Of a stretch of 41,481 bases of DNA, positions 1 to 8,650 are shown piece after piece; within the stretch, counting starts at the first letter, position 1; each line of letters opens with the position of its first letter. Under the pieces are notes generated by a model. The model did not search any database. It was not told the origin of the DNA and saw nothing but the letters and a program-made list of their open reading frames with translations. The stretch is from Candidatus Bacteroides intestinipullorum (GTDB lineage Bacteria > Bacteroidota > Bacteroidia > Bacteroidales > Bacteroidaceae): assembly GCA_018883785.1 (NCBI GenBank), contig JAHLFO010000036.1, forward strand, positions 1-41,481, read 5' to 3'. The position numbers and the translations under genes are program-made.

Positions 1-2025
1 TTGGCTGATCCTGCCTATCTGCAAGATGAAGAGTTTTATAGTTTCTATACTTCGCAGCAGACCTCCGCTATCTTGCAGGATGCTTACGGACAGCCGGAAA
101 TCTCGCTCGACTCCTTGCGCCTGAAGCTGGAGAACGAATTGCGTTATGACGGTGTGGAAGGGGAACTTGTTATCCGTAAATTCGATGCGCACACGGGCGA
201 AACCTTACAGCGGTCGCCCGACCGGCCTGAGAGGCATGTGCCGGGCCTGTATGCGGTTTCCGAGAAAGCTTATTTGCACGAAGCAAGGGGCATTGCCGTG
301 GAGGCGCAGCTCTGTTTGCCTTTTTACCAGGGCTATATGGGGCGGATGCTCCTGTTCTATATGGCCACGTTGGGGCTGGCCTTGGCGGTCATTATTCCTT
401 TTGTCATCCGCACCCGTAAGTTGCAGCAGGAACAGGCAGCGATCGACGGGCAACGGCTGGAGTTCTATCGGCAGGCCAAGGAGATGGAAAGGCCTGTCCG
501 GCAGTTGAAGGCTGACCTGGAAGCCGCCAGTTGGGGGCAGGCTCATGAAGTGGCCGGAGAGATGCTGGCTGCCACGGAAACGACTTTGACGCATGCCAAG
601 CAGAAAGATGACCGGGCGCATCGGGGGCATCGGCGCTTTTCTCTTTATTGGCTGTTGTTGGCTTTTGTCAGTTCTTTGCTGCTTACTTTTCTTTGGAGTT
701 ACTACATCTGGCGGGAGCAGCGTGTGTCTTTGGCGCATGAAGTGCAGGTCTGCTTCGAAGAGGCGTTTGTGGCAGAAAGCGCGACGCGTTATCAGCATTT
801 GATAGATTCGCTTCCGTCTCATCCGCGGATGAAGTCGGCTGCACCTTTCCTTTTTTCTCAATGGGACTCTTTAGCCAGGCTTGGGAAGGGGAGTGACTGG
901 TTTTCTTCTGCCTTTGTCCGTCGGGGCGGCATGAACATGGGCGAGAATGCCCGCGTCCGCCGCGCCTACAATAACCAAGAGATTTTCCTGGATGCTCATT
1001 GCCCGTATGTTCCGTTGGACAGTCTCCGGATGGATTCGCTTTTCAATGCCCGTTTGCTGGCGGAAGGTTTGTCGGGCGGGTATATCCGTTTTTTCGAGGG
1101 GGCTTCCGATAGCCTTGAGGGGCAGGCATCGGGGATGATTCTTTTAGGAATGGATCTGGTCACTCGTCCAGTTTCCGTTACCAATGACCGGACGCGCTGG
1201 ATGGAGGGGGTTGTGGCCTTTCCGGAGTCTTACATTTTCCGTTCGGTATGGTATCTGTTCGTTTCTTTGCAGCTGATTTCGCTCTTTACGCTGGCCGGCC
1301 TCGTCGGTTTATGGTATGTAGGGCGTCGTCTGCGCAAGTTGGGGCAGTTCCGTGAGGACTTCACCTACTCCATGATCCACGATATGAAGTCGCCTCTGCA
1401 ATCTATTTTGATGGGTGCGCAAATCATGACGAGCGGCAAGTTGCCCGAAGGTTCGGAGAAGGCCGTGCGTATTTGTGCCGCCATGGCCGACGAGTGCGAC
1501 CACTTGCTGACCCTCTCCAACCGCGTCGTGACGCTGACGCAGATGGAGCGCGGCGAACTGGAGTTGCACAAGACCGCTGTCGTGCTCCGTTCCTTGCTGG
1601 ACGACCTGTCCGGGAAATTCCGTCTGAAAGCCCCGAAACCCGTAGCCTTTGAGGTGGATTGCCCGTCGGACTTCCGGGTTATGGCAGATGCCTTCTGCCT
1701 GCGCGAGGTGCTCTCCAACCTGATAGACAATGCCATTAAATACTCCCGCGAGGAGGTGTCCATCCGGCTTTCTGCGGAATCGGGGGCGGATGGAAGTGTG
1801 ACCATCCGTGTGCGGGACAACGGCATCGGCATCCCTCCACGCGAGCAGCAACGCATCTTCGGCAAGTTCGAGCGTGTGGCATCGGGCAGTCGTGCCACGG
1901 GGGCTTCCGGCTTCGGCTTGGGATTGAATTTTGTATGGCAAGTGGTGCGGGCGCATGGCGGCAGGGTAGAGGTGCGGAGCGACGGGATGAGTTACAGCGA
2001 GTTCGCGGTGGTATTGCCCGGCTGA
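1..2025 (+). CDS. Sensor histidine kinase, 5' truncated by the window edge
   Basis: Membrane sensor kinase of a two-component system; the 674 visible residues run in frame from base 1, so the true N-terminus, probably with one more membrane helix, lies upstream. The C-terminal half is a standard kinase: membrane helix about 416-441, DHp helix with the phospho-acceptor H460 in IHDMKSPL, N-box N573/N577, G1 box DNGIG at 606-610 and G2 box GFGLGLN at 637-643. The N-terminal half repeats the same layout: SLDSL sensor segment at 35-39 (again as PLDSL at 338-342), membrane helix 115-136 (again 416-441), and a DHp-like helix AKEMERPV at 159-166 in which K160 stands exactly 300 residues before H460. 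A further helix at 213-237 links the halves. The first half has no ATPase domain and is probably a degenerate duplicate. No response regulator is seen downstream, so a partner may be upstream. The ligand is unknown. Confidence 0.9.
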   Translation: MADPAYLQDEEFYSFYTSQQTSAILQDAYGQPEISLDSLRLKLENELRYDGVEGELVIRKFDAHTGETLQRSPDRPERHVPGLYAVSEKAYLHEARGIAVEAQLCLPFYQGYMGRMLLFYMATLGLALAVIIPFVIRTRKLQQEQAAIDGQRLEFYRQAKEMERPVRQLKADLEAASWGQAHEVAGEMLAATETTLTHAKQKDDRAHRGHRRFSLYWLLLAFVSSLLLTFLWSYYIWREQRVSLAHEVQVCFEEAFVAESATRYQHLIDSLPSHPRMKSAAPFLFSQWDSLARLGKGSDWFSSAFVRRGGMNMGENARVRRAYNNQEIFLDAHCPYVPLDSLRMDSLFNARLLAEGLSGGYIRFFEGASDSLEGQASGMILLGMDLVTRPVSVTNDRTRWMEGVVAFPESYIFRSVWYLFVSLQLISLFTLAGLVGLWYVGRRLRKLGQFREDFTYSMIHDMKSPLQSILMGAQIMTSGKLPEGSEKAVRICAAMADECDHLLTLSNRVVTLTQMERGELELHKTAVVLRSLLDDLSGKFRLKAPKPVAFEVDCPSDFRVMADAFCLREVLSNLIDNAIKYSREEVSIRLSAESGADGSVTIRVRDNGIGIPPREQQRIFGKFERVASGSRATGASGFGLGLNFVWQVVRAHGGRVEVRSDGMSYSEFAVVLPG

Positions 2026-2044
2026 TTTTATGCCTCCGCAGACA

Positions 2045-2110
2045 GGTATATCCTCGCCCTTGGACAGGTATGCCTGTAAGCACGGGTGGGTATGCCTGCG
2101 AGCACGGGCG
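2045..2110. repeat. Three 22-bp tandem repeats downstream of the kinase gene
   Basis: Units begin with GGTA at 2045, 2067 and 2089, an exact 22-bp period. Units two and three share GGTATGCCTG and AGCACGGG with two differences over 20 bp, and unit one is more diverged. The array ends in AGCACGGGCGC, a motif that recurs near 20782 and 25850. It lies entirely in the 3' flank of the kinase gene, with no coding potential that I believe. Confidence 0.7.
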
Positions 2111-2196
2111 CAAGAGCTGCTGTCTGTGGGCCACTGACGCACCGCTAACCCTCAATCATATTTCGATGACTTGTACTGAATATCGTTTTTTTATGC

Positions 2197-2204
2197 TATC
2201 TTTG
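2197..2204 (+). promoter_or_regulatory. Putative -7 box (TATCTTTG) for the PASTA-rluD-ddl cluster
   Basis: TATCTTTG matches the Bacteroides -7 consensus TAnnTTTG exactly and lies 35 bases before the ATG at 2240. A -33 element is not convincing: the nearest TTG is at 2171-2173, a gap of about 23 nt, longer than the usual 19-20. Confidence 0.5.
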
Positions 2205-2239
2205 CCGCCATATAAACCGAATGCATTGCAAATCGAATT

Positions 2240-2890
2240 ATGACGATAAAAGAATTCTTCTCCTTCCGCACCAACCGGTTCTTCTGGCTGAACATCCTGG
2301 CCATGCCCGTGGTGCTGATCATCTTGGTGTTCGTCACGCTGCGTTGGCTGGATGCCTATACCCGCCACGGTGAAGGGGTGATGGTGCCCGACGTGAAGCA
2401 TAAGCCAGTGGCCGAGGCCCTGAGCATCCTGGAAGCCCAAGACCTGCAAGGACAAGTGGCAGACTCCACCTACGTCAAGACTTTGCCTCCGGGATGTGTG
2501 CTGGAATATAATCCCCCCATGAACCAGAAAGTCAAGAAAGGCCGTATCATCTACCTGACCGTCAACACGCAAAACGTCCCCTTGATGGACCTGCCCGACG
2601 TGGCGGACAACAGCTCCCTGCGCGAGGCCGAAGCCCGTCTGCTGGCTGCTGGATTCAAGCTGATGCCCAATGACACCGTGCCCGGCGAAAAGGACTGGGT
2701 CTATGGCGTGAAGATGGGCGGACGGGTATTGGGGCAACAAGAGAAGGTGCCCCAAGGCGCTTACCTCACCATCGTGGTGGGTGACGGTCGTTCGCATACA
2801 GAAATTCAAGTGGATACCTTGGGCGTGGACAGCCTCGGACTGCACCAAGAAGTGGAAGAAACCGGTGCGGCTGACGAATCGTGGTTCTGA
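2240..2890 (+). CDS. PASTA domain membrane protein
   Basis: A 216-residue protein with one N-terminal membrane helix (about 15-36) and an extracytoplasmic part made of about two PASTA domains (roughly 47-110 and 117-185). PASTA modules in other bacteria bind peptidoglycan fragments or lipid II. There is no kinase or transpeptidase domain, so this is a stand-alone PASTA protein. The gene sits 22 bases upstream of rluD and ddl; the link to ddl fits a cell-envelope role, but the exact function is unknown. The last 30 or so residues are acidic and low in complexity. The ATG is preceded by a -7-like box at 2197-2204. Confidence 0.88.
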   Translation: MTIKEFFSFRTNRFFWLNILAMPVVLIILVFVTLRWLDAYTRHGEGVMVPDVKHKPVAEALSILEAQDLQGQVADSTYVKTLPPGCVLEYNPPMNQKVKKGRIIYLTVNTQNVPLMDLPDVADNSSLREAEARLLAAGFKLMPNDTVPGEKDWVYGVKMGGRVLGQQEKVPQGAYLTIVVGDGRSHTEIQVDTLGVDSLGLHQEVEETGAADESWF

Positions 2891-2912
2891 CAGGGATAAT
2901 GAAGAGTGAAGA

Positions 2913-4025
2913 ATGAAGAGTGAAGAACCAAGAATGAAAAACGAAGCCTGGGCAGACGACCTGCAAGACGGGCTGGCGGACGACGAGCTGGACGACCTGG
3001 AGCCTACCGCCACGGGCGACGAGGCGCAACTCTACGAGCACTTCCGTGTGGTGGTGGACAAGGGACAGGAGATGGTACGTGTGGACAAGTACCTCTTCGA
3101 CCGTATCCAGAACGCCTCGCGCAACCGTATCCAGAAGGCGGCAGATGCCGGTTTTGTCCTGGCCAACGGCCGTCCCGTGAAGTGCAGCTACCGGGTGAAG
3201 CCGCTGGATGTCATCACCCTCTCGATGGACCGTCCACCCTATGAGAACGACATCACCCCCGAAGATATTCCCCTGGACATCGTCTATGAGGATGACGACG
3301 TGCTGGTGGTCAACAAACCCGCCGGCCTCGTGGTGCATCCCGGCCATGGCAACTGGCACGGTACGCTGGTCAATGCCATCGCCTGGCACCTGAAGGACAA
3401 TCCCCGTTACGATGCCAACGACCCGCACGTGGGCCTCGTCCATCGCATCGACAAGGACACCTCCGGCCTCCTGGTCGTGGCCAAGACCCCCGATGCCAAG
3501 ACCGCCCTGGGCAACCAGTTCCTGCTGAAAACCACTCGTCGCCGTTACCGCGCCTTGGTGTGGGGCATTGTGGAGCAGGACGAGGGCACCATCATTGCCA
3601 ACATCGGCCGCGACCCGCGGGACCGCATGCTGATGACTGTCCTGCCCGAAGGCGAGGGACGTCATGCCGTCACCCACTACCGCGTGCTGGAGCGGCTGGG
3701 CTACGTCACCCTCGTGGAGTGCGTGCTCGAGACCGGGCGTACCCACCAGATCCGTGTCCACATGAAGCACATCGGACACACCCTCTTCAACGACCAACGC
3801 TACGGAGGCCACGAAATTCTGCGCGGCACCCGTTTCGCCAAATATAAACAATTTGTAAACAATTGCTTTGACATCTGTCCCAGGCAGGCCCTGCACGCCA
3901 TGACGCTGGGCTTCAAGCATCCCGTCACGGGCGAGGAGATGGACTTCACCTGTCCCATCCCCCCCGACATGACCGCGCTGATAGACAAATGGCGGAGCTA
4001 CATCAGTAACAGAGAAATCGAATGA
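2913..4025 (+). CDS. rluD: 23S rRNA pseudouridine synthase, RluD/RluA family
   Basis: Converts specific uridines of rRNA to pseudouridine. An N-terminal S4 RNA-binding domain (about 55-102) precedes the synthase domain, whose catalytic aspartate is D180 in the signature HRIDKDTSGLLVVAKT. The conserved RTHQIRVH motif follows near 275. The product is 370 residues; a second ATG at 2934 would remove seven residues. The bases before it form a GAAGAGTGAAGAATGAAGAGTG repeat of the intergenic type, so 2934 may be the real start. The stop codon overlaps the ddl start (ATGA at 4022-4025), which indicates translational coupling. Whether the exact target matches E. coli RluD (helix 69) is inferred from family only. 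Confidence 0.9.
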   Translation: MKSEEPRMKNEAWADDLQDGLADDELDDLEPTATGDEAQLYEHFRVVVDKGQEMVRVDKYLFDRIQNASRNRIQKAADAGFVLANGRPVKCSYRVKPLDVITLSMDRPPYENDITPEDIPLDIVYEDDDVLVVNKPAGLVVHPGHGNWHGTLVNAIAWHLKDNPRYDANDPHVGLVHRIDKDTSGLLVVAKTPDAKTALGNQFLLKTTRRRYRALVWGIVEQDEGTIIANIGRDPRDRMLMTVLPEGEGRHAVTHYRVLERLGYVTLVECVLETGRTHQIRVHMKHIGHTLFNDQRYGGHEILRGTRFAKYKQFVNNCFDICPRQALHAMTLGFKHPVTGEEMDFTCPIPPDMTALIDKWRSYISNREIE

Positions 4026-4993
4026 AACGAATCATCGCCATTGTGGCTGGAGGCGATACCTCCGAGTATGAAGTTTCCCTGCGCAGTGCGCAAGGCATTT
4101 ATTCTTTCCTGGACAAGGACAAGTATGATCCCTATATCGTCGTGCTGCACGGCACGGACTGGCATGTCCAGTTGCCGGACGGCACTACGGCTCCCATTGA
4201 CCGCAACGACTTCAGCTTTACGGTGAATGGGCAAAAGACCGTGTTCGACTATGCCTACATCATCATCCACGGCACGCCCGGCGAGGACGGACGCCTGCAA
4301 GGCTACTTCGACATGCTCCATCTGCCTTACTCCGGATGCGGCGTGCTGGCCTCGTCCATGACTTACGACAAATTTATATGCAACCAATACCTGAAAGGCT
4401 TTGGTGTGCGCATTGCCGAGTCGCTCCTTTTGCGCCGCGGACAAAGCATCACGGACGAGGACGTCATCCGGAAGATCGGCCTGCCTTGTTTTGTCAAGCC
4501 CAACCTGGGCGGATCCAGTTTCGGCGTGACCAAGGTAAAGACTCCGGGGCAGATTCAGCCCGCCATCGCCAAGGCGTTTGAAGAAGCACCCGAGGTCATG
4601 GTGGAAGCCTTCATGGACGGCACGGAGATCACCTGCGGTTGCTACAAGACTGCACAGCGCAGCGTGGTATTCCCCATCACCGAAGTCGTGTCGCACCACG
4701 AGTATTTCGACTACGATGCCAAGTACAAGGGCGATTCGGACGAAATCACCCCCGCCCGCATCCCCGATGAGTTGCGCGACCGCGTGCAGCAGCTGACCTC
4801 GGCCATTTATGACATCTTGGGTGCCCGTGGCATCATCCGCGTGGATTATATCATCACCGAGGGAACCAAGGTCAACCTCTTGGAGGTGAACACTACGCCC
4901 GGCATGACCGCCACCAGCTTCATTCCCCAGCAGGTACGTGCCGCCGGGCTGGACATCAAGGATGTCATGACAGAAATCATTGAGAGTGATTAG
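4022..4993 (+). CDS. ddl: D-alanine--D-alanine ligase
   Basis: ATP-dependent ligation of two D-alanines for the peptidoglycan stem peptide, in the cytoplasm. The 323-residue length is normal. The N-terminal GGDTSEYEVS motif (10-19) corresponds to the family GG-S-E-VS signature. The ATP-grasp core includes PCFVKPNLGGSSFGVTKV (155-172) and the C-terminal EVNTTPGMT with metal-binding and substrate residues. The start overlaps the rluD stop by four bases. The gene is followed by a repeat-rich gap and an acyltransferase gene on the same strand. Confidence 0.96.
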   Translation: MKRIIAIVAGGDTSEYEVSLRSAQGIYSFLDKDKYDPYIVVLHGTDWHVQLPDGTTAPIDRNDFSFTVNGQKTVFDYAYIIIHGTPGEDGRLQGYFDMLHLPYSGCGVLASSMTYDKFICNQYLKGFGVRIAESLLLRRGQSITDEDVIRKIGLPCFVKPNLGGSSFGVTKVKTPGQIQPAIAKAFEEAPEVMVEAFMDGTEITCGCYKTAQRSVVFPITEVVSHHEYFDYDAKYKGDSDEITPARIPDELRDRVQQLTSAIYDILGARGIIRVDYIITEGTKVNLLEVNTTPGMTATSFIPQQVRAAGLDIKDVMTEIIESD

Positions 4994-5075
4994 TGTTTAG
5001 TGATTAGTATCGCGTAGACATCACTTGCCACTAAGCGCTAATCACTCAACACTAATCACTAACCACTCATCACTA
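4984..5075. repeat. GTGATTAG-type imperfect inverted repeat after ddl
   Basis: Bases 4984-5008 and 5051-5075 are inverted copies matching at 22 of 25 positions. Both are built from short units of the type GTGATTAGT / ACTAATCAC, and more degenerate copies continue to about 5103. The array fills nearly the whole ddl-acyltransferase gap. There is no T-tract, so it is not a classical terminator, though the RNA could fold into a long hairpin. Confidence 0.7.
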
Positions 5076-5107
5076 AATGCTAATCACTTAACACTCATCA
5101 CTATCCT

Positions 5108-6241
5108 ATGGAATTCGACGAAATTCGCCCCTATTATGACGAAGAGCTTCCCGCCATCTACGAGGAATTGATTGCCGATCCAGCTTTCCGTCAGGTGGCC
5201 GAGGCTGCTATGCCCGATGTGCCTTTTGATTTGTTGGCCGCCCAGATGCGTACCTGCAAGACCAAGCAAGAATTTCAAGTGAACCTTTGCTATCGCATTC
5301 TCAAGCGCATCATCCGCGAGGCCACGCAAGGCGTCACCTTCGACAATTCCGCCCAGCCGGAGAAGGGGGGAGCCTATACCTACGTGTCCAACCACCGCGA
5401 TATCGTGCTTGACTCCGGCTTCCTTTCGCTTATGCTGGTAGAGCAGGGACAGGACACGGTGGAGATTGCCATCGGCGACAACCTCCTCATCTATCCGTGG
5501 ATCAAAAAGCTGGTGCGCATCAACAAGTCCTTCATCGTGCAGCGTGCCCTCACCATGCGCCAGATGCTGGAATCCTCCGCCCGCATGTCCCGTTACATGC
5601 ACCACACCATCCGCGACAAGCACCAGTCCATCTGGATTGCCCAGCGCGAAGGCCGTGCCAAGGACTCCAACGACCGCACGCAGGAGAGCATCCTCAAGAT
5701 GATGGCCATGGCGGGCGAAGGCGACATCATCAGCCGACTGAAGGAGATGAATATCGTCCCCTTGGCTATCTCCTACGAATACGACCCGTGCGACTTCCTT
5801 AAAGCCAAGGAGTTCCAGCAGAAACGCGACAATCCCGATTACAAGAAAACCACTGCCGATGACCTGCTGAACATGCAGACCGGCCTGTTGGGTTATAAAG
5901 GCCACGTGCACTTCTGCACCGCCCCTTGCCTCAACGAGCAGTTGGAAGCCTTGGACCGCTCCCTGCCCAAGCAAGAGCTTTTTGTCCGCGCCGCCAAACT
6001 GGTAGACCGCGGCATCTTCGCCAACTACCGCCTCTATCCCAACAACTACGTGGCTGCCGACCTGCTTGATGGGGACCATCACTTTGCCTCCCACTATACG
6101 CTGGACGAGAAGCAACGCTTCATGGACTATCTTGCCCGTCAGATGGACCGTATCGACCTGCCCGGCAAGGACGAAACCTTCTTGCGCGAGAAGCTGCTGC
6201 TGATGTATGCCAATCCTTTACGTAACCAATTGAGCCTGTAG
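5108..6241 (+). CDS. Glycerol/phospholipid acyltransferase family protein
   Basis: A 377-residue protein resembling 1-acyl-glycerol-3-phosphate and glycerol-3-phosphate acyltransferases, which transfer fatty acyl groups onto glycerophospholipids or other envelope lipids. Motif I is NHRDIVLD (95-102): H96 is followed by aspartates at +2 and +6, not at the usual +5 of HX4D. Motif II is FIVQR (142-146), motif III is around AQREGRAKDSNDR (178-190), and motif IV is VPLAISYEYD. There is no clear membrane helix, so it is probably a peripheral inner-membrane protein. It follows ddl on the same strand and is followed after one base by a lipoprotein gene, suggesting an envelope operon. The substrate cannot be told from sequence. 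Confidence 0.83.
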   Translation: MEFDEIRPYYDEELPAIYEELIADPAFRQVAEAAMPDVPFDLLAAQMRTCKTKQEFQVNLCYRILKRIIREATQGVTFDNSAQPEKGGAYTYVSNHRDIVLDSGFLSLMLVEQGQDTVEIAIGDNLLIYPWIKKLVRINKSFIVQRALTMRQMLESSARMSRYMHHTIRDKHQSIWIAQREGRAKDSNDRTQESILKMMAMAGEGDIISRLKEMNIVPLAISYEYDPCDFLKAKEFQQKRDNPDYKKTTADDLLNMQTGLLGYKGHVHFCTAPCLNEQLEALDRSLPKQELFVRAAKLVDRGIFANYRLYPNNYVAADLLDGDHHFASHYTLDEKQRFMDYLARQMDRIDLPGKDETFLREKLLLMYANPLRNQLSL

Positions 6242-6242
6242 T

Positions 6243-6932
6243 ATGAAACCTTTTGTCCATCCTTTGCGCTATGTGTTCCTCCTGCCGTTACTCCTGTTGC
6301 TGGCCACGGCTTGCGGGGACGATGACTACCATTATCCCGATGCCCGCTTGGAGTACCTGACGGCTTACAGTGGTGCGGACGGACGCCTCACGACGGTATT
6401 GGCGGATGACGGCACGCAATATGACGTGCTCAACTCGGTCTATGCCCCCAACGAGGCGGCGGATACCACCCTGCGCATCGTGGCCAACTATACCCGTGAG
6501 ACGGACGAGGAAGGCCGCATGAGTGCTTTGCTCTATGCGGCGCAGACTGCCATATCGCCCGTGCCTCTTCCGGCAGACCGCTTTGAGGATGGCGTCAAGG
6601 CCGACCCGGCTTCCGTGCTGAGCATCTGGATGGGTTTGGACTATCTGAACCTCGTGCTGGAGATCAAGACGGCCGACGGAGGCCATGCCTTCCATTTCGT
6701 GGAAGACGAAGTATCGTGGGATGATGCGACTGCCCGTCGTGAGGTAGCCTTGTCGCTCTATCACGATGCAGGCGATGATCCCCAGTACTACACCCGTCGG
6801 GTCTACCTCTCCGTGCCCTTGCGCCAGTATGCCGCAGACGATGCCCGTACCGTTTCCCTCCGTTTCAGCCTCAACAATTACGAGGACGAAGAGGAGACCT
6901 ACACCTTTGAGTATGTTCCCGAAAATGATTGA
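6243..6932 (+). CDS. NigD-like lipoprotein
   Basis: A 229-residue secreted lipoprotein: signal peptide with a long leucine run, lipobox ATAC with the acylated cysteine at C24, then an acidic GDDDYHYPD stretch often seen at the start of Bacteroidetes lipoproteins. The length and layout (N-terminal beta-barrel-like part, then a beta-rich C-terminal part ending in TYTFEYVPEND) fit the NigD-like family, named from a Prevotella nigrescin locus. Its function is unknown. The ATG is one base after the acyltransferase stop, so the two genes are very likely cotranscribed. Confidence 0.78.
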   Translation: MKPFVHPLRYVFLLPLLLLLATACGDDDYHYPDARLEYLTAYSGADGRLTTVLADDGTQYDVLNSVYAPNEAADTTLRIVANYTRETDEEGRMSALLYAAQTAISPVPLPADRFEDGVKADPASVLSIWMGLDYLNLVLEIKTADGGHAFHFVEDEVSWDDATARREVALSLYHDAGDDPQYYTRRVYLSVPLRQYAADDARTVSLRFSLNNYEDEEETYTFEYVPEND

Positions 6933-6956
6933 TGTCCTATAAAACCTCCTTTCTTG

Positions 6957-7343
6957 ATGAAAAAGTTAGTTGTCCTGTTTGGCCTGTTGTTCCCTTTCTT
7001 CTGCGCCTGCCAGCAGAAGGACGCGGACTTCAAGAGCCTTCCTGTTGAAGATTTTGCCGAGGTGATAGCCGATCCCGATGTCCAGCGTCTGGACGTGCGT
7101 ACCGTGGCCGAGTACACCGAAGGCCGCATTCCCGGCAGTCTGAACCTCAACGTCCTCGACCCCCTCTTTACTCAAATGGCCGATTCCCTCTTGCAGAAAG
7201 ACCATCCTGTAGCCCTCTATTGCCGCAGTGGACGCCGCAGCAAGAAAGCTGCCGAAATCCTCAGCCAGGCCGGCTATGAAGTCTACGAACTGGATAGCGG
7301 CTTCAATGGTTGGCAGAAGGCAGGAATGGAGGTGGAGAAATAA
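6957..7343 (+). CDS. Rhodanese-like lipoprotein
   Basis: A 128-residue protein with an N-terminal signal sequence ending in FFCACQQ (a weak lipobox; C18 would be acylated) and one rhodanese domain. The active-site loop is CRSGRRS with catalytic C89, and RLDVRTVAEYTEGRIPGS is the typical upstream rhodanese motif. The protein would bind sulfane sulfur or act in redox chemistry in the periplasm, but the substrate is unknown. I chose the ATG at 6957; a TTG three bases upstream is possible. It lies 24 bases after the NigD-like gene and 41 before hflX, all on one strand. Confidence 0.88.
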   Translation: MKKLVVLFGLLFPFFCACQQKDADFKSLPVEDFAEVIADPDVQRLDVRTVAEYTEGRIPGSLNLNVLDPLFTQMADSLLQKDHPVALYCRSGRRSKKAAEILSQAGYEVYELDSGFNGWQKAGMEVEK

Positions 7344-7384
7344 GAGGTGACTGTTTTTATTCTAATGAACAAAGAGAAGACACT

Positions 7385-8650
7385 ATGGCAATGAAAGAAT
7401 TCGTGATATCCGAGGCCAAGGTGGAAACCGCCGTACTTGTGGGCCTCGTCACCCAGACACAGAACGAGCGCAAGACCGCAGAATACCTGGACGAACTGGC
7501 CTTTTTGGCCGAGACAGCCGGGGCGGAAGTGGTGAAACGCTTCATGCAGAAACTGGACCAGCCCAACTCAGTGACCTACGTGGGCAAGGGAAAGCTGGAC
7601 GAAATAAAGGCATATATCGACAGCGAGGCAGAACAGGAACGCGAGGTGGGTATGGTCATCTTTGACGACGAACTTTCCGCCAAGCAGATACGCAACATCG
7701 AAGGCGCGCTGAAGGTGAAGATACTGGACCGCACGTCGCTCATCCTGGACATCTTCGCCATGCGGGCACAGACGGCCAACGCCAAGACGCAGGTGGAGCT
7801 GGCGCAATATAAATATATGTTGCCCCGCCTGCAACGATTGTGGACCCACCTGGAACGTCAGGGAGGTGGTTCGGGCGCAGGCGGTGGAAAAGGTTCCGTG
7901 GGACTGCGTGGACCGGGCGAGACGCAGCTGGAGATGGACCGACGCATCATCCTGAACCGCATGGCCCTGTTGAAGCAACGCTTGGCAGAGATAGACAAAC
8001 AGAAGTCCACCCAGCGCAAGAACCGCGGACGACTCATCCGTGTGGCCTTGGTGGGATATACCAATGTGGGGAAATCTACGCTGATGAACCTGTTGGCCAA
8101 GAGTGAGGTTTTCGCCGAAAACAAACTCTTTGCCACGCTGGACACTACGGTGCGCAAGGTCATTATCGACAACCTGCCCTTTCTACTGAGCGACACCGTG
8201 GGCTTCATCCGCAAGTTGCCCACCGACTTGGTGGACTCTTTCAAGTCTACGTTGGACGAGGTGCGTGAAGCCGACCTGCTGCTACACGTGGTGGACATCA
8301 GCCACCCGGACTTCGAGGAACAAATCGAGGTGGTGAACAAGACACTGGCGGACATCGGCGCGGCAGGAAAACCGATGATGATTATCTTCAACAAGATAGA
8401 TGCCTACACCTACGTCCATAAGGCGGAAGACGACCTCACGCCGCGCACCAAGGCCAACTGGACGCTGGAAGAACTGATGCAGACGTGGATGGCAAAGATG
8501 GCGGGCGACTGTCTCTTTATCTCTGCCAAGCAGCGCACCAATCTGGAAGAACTGAAGCGCGTGGTCTATGCCCGCGTCAAGGAACTGCACGTGCAGAAGT
8601 ATCCGTATAATGACTTCCTATACCAGACGTACGAAATCAATGAAGAATGA
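7385..8650 (+). CDS. hflX: GTPase HflX
   Basis: Ribosome-associated GTPase that binds the 50S subunit and in other bacteria rescues stalled ribosomes after stress. The N-terminal domain contains the glycine-rich linker GGGSGAGGGKGSVGLRGPGE (160-179) characteristic of HflX. The G domain follows with G1 GYTNVGKST (224-232), G3 DTVGF (270-274) and G4 NKID. The open frame extends back to 7310, overlapping the rhodanese gene, but the conserved N-terminus MAMKEFVISEAKVETAVLVG begins at the ATG at 7385, giving 421 residues. The stop codon lies inside a perfect hairpin (8639-8671). Confidence 0.95.
   Translation: MAMKEFVISEAKVETAVLVGLVTQTQNERKTAEYLDELAFLAETAGAEVVKRFMQKLDQPNSVTYVGKGKLDEIKAYIDSEAEQEREVGMVIFDDELSAKQIRNIEGALKVKILDRTSLILDIFAMRAQTANAKTQVELAQYKYMLPRLQRLWTHLERQGGGSGAGGGKGSVGLRGPGETQLEMDRRIILNRMALLKQRLAEIDKQKSTQRKNRGRLIRVALVGYTNVGKSTLMNLLAKSEVFAENKLFATLDTTVRKVIIDNLPFLLSDTVGFIRKLPTDLVDSFKSTLDEVREADLLLHVVDISHPDFEEQIEVVNKTLADIGAAGKPMMIIFNKIDAYTYVHKAEDDLTPRTKANWTLEELMQTWMAKMAGDCLFISAKQRTNLEELKRVVYARVKELHVQKYPYNDFLYQTYEINEE

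Noticed and set aside
7310..7384. N-terminal extension of HflX
   Set aside because: It overlaps the end of the rhodanese gene and its residues are unlike HflX; the conserved N-terminus begins at 7385.
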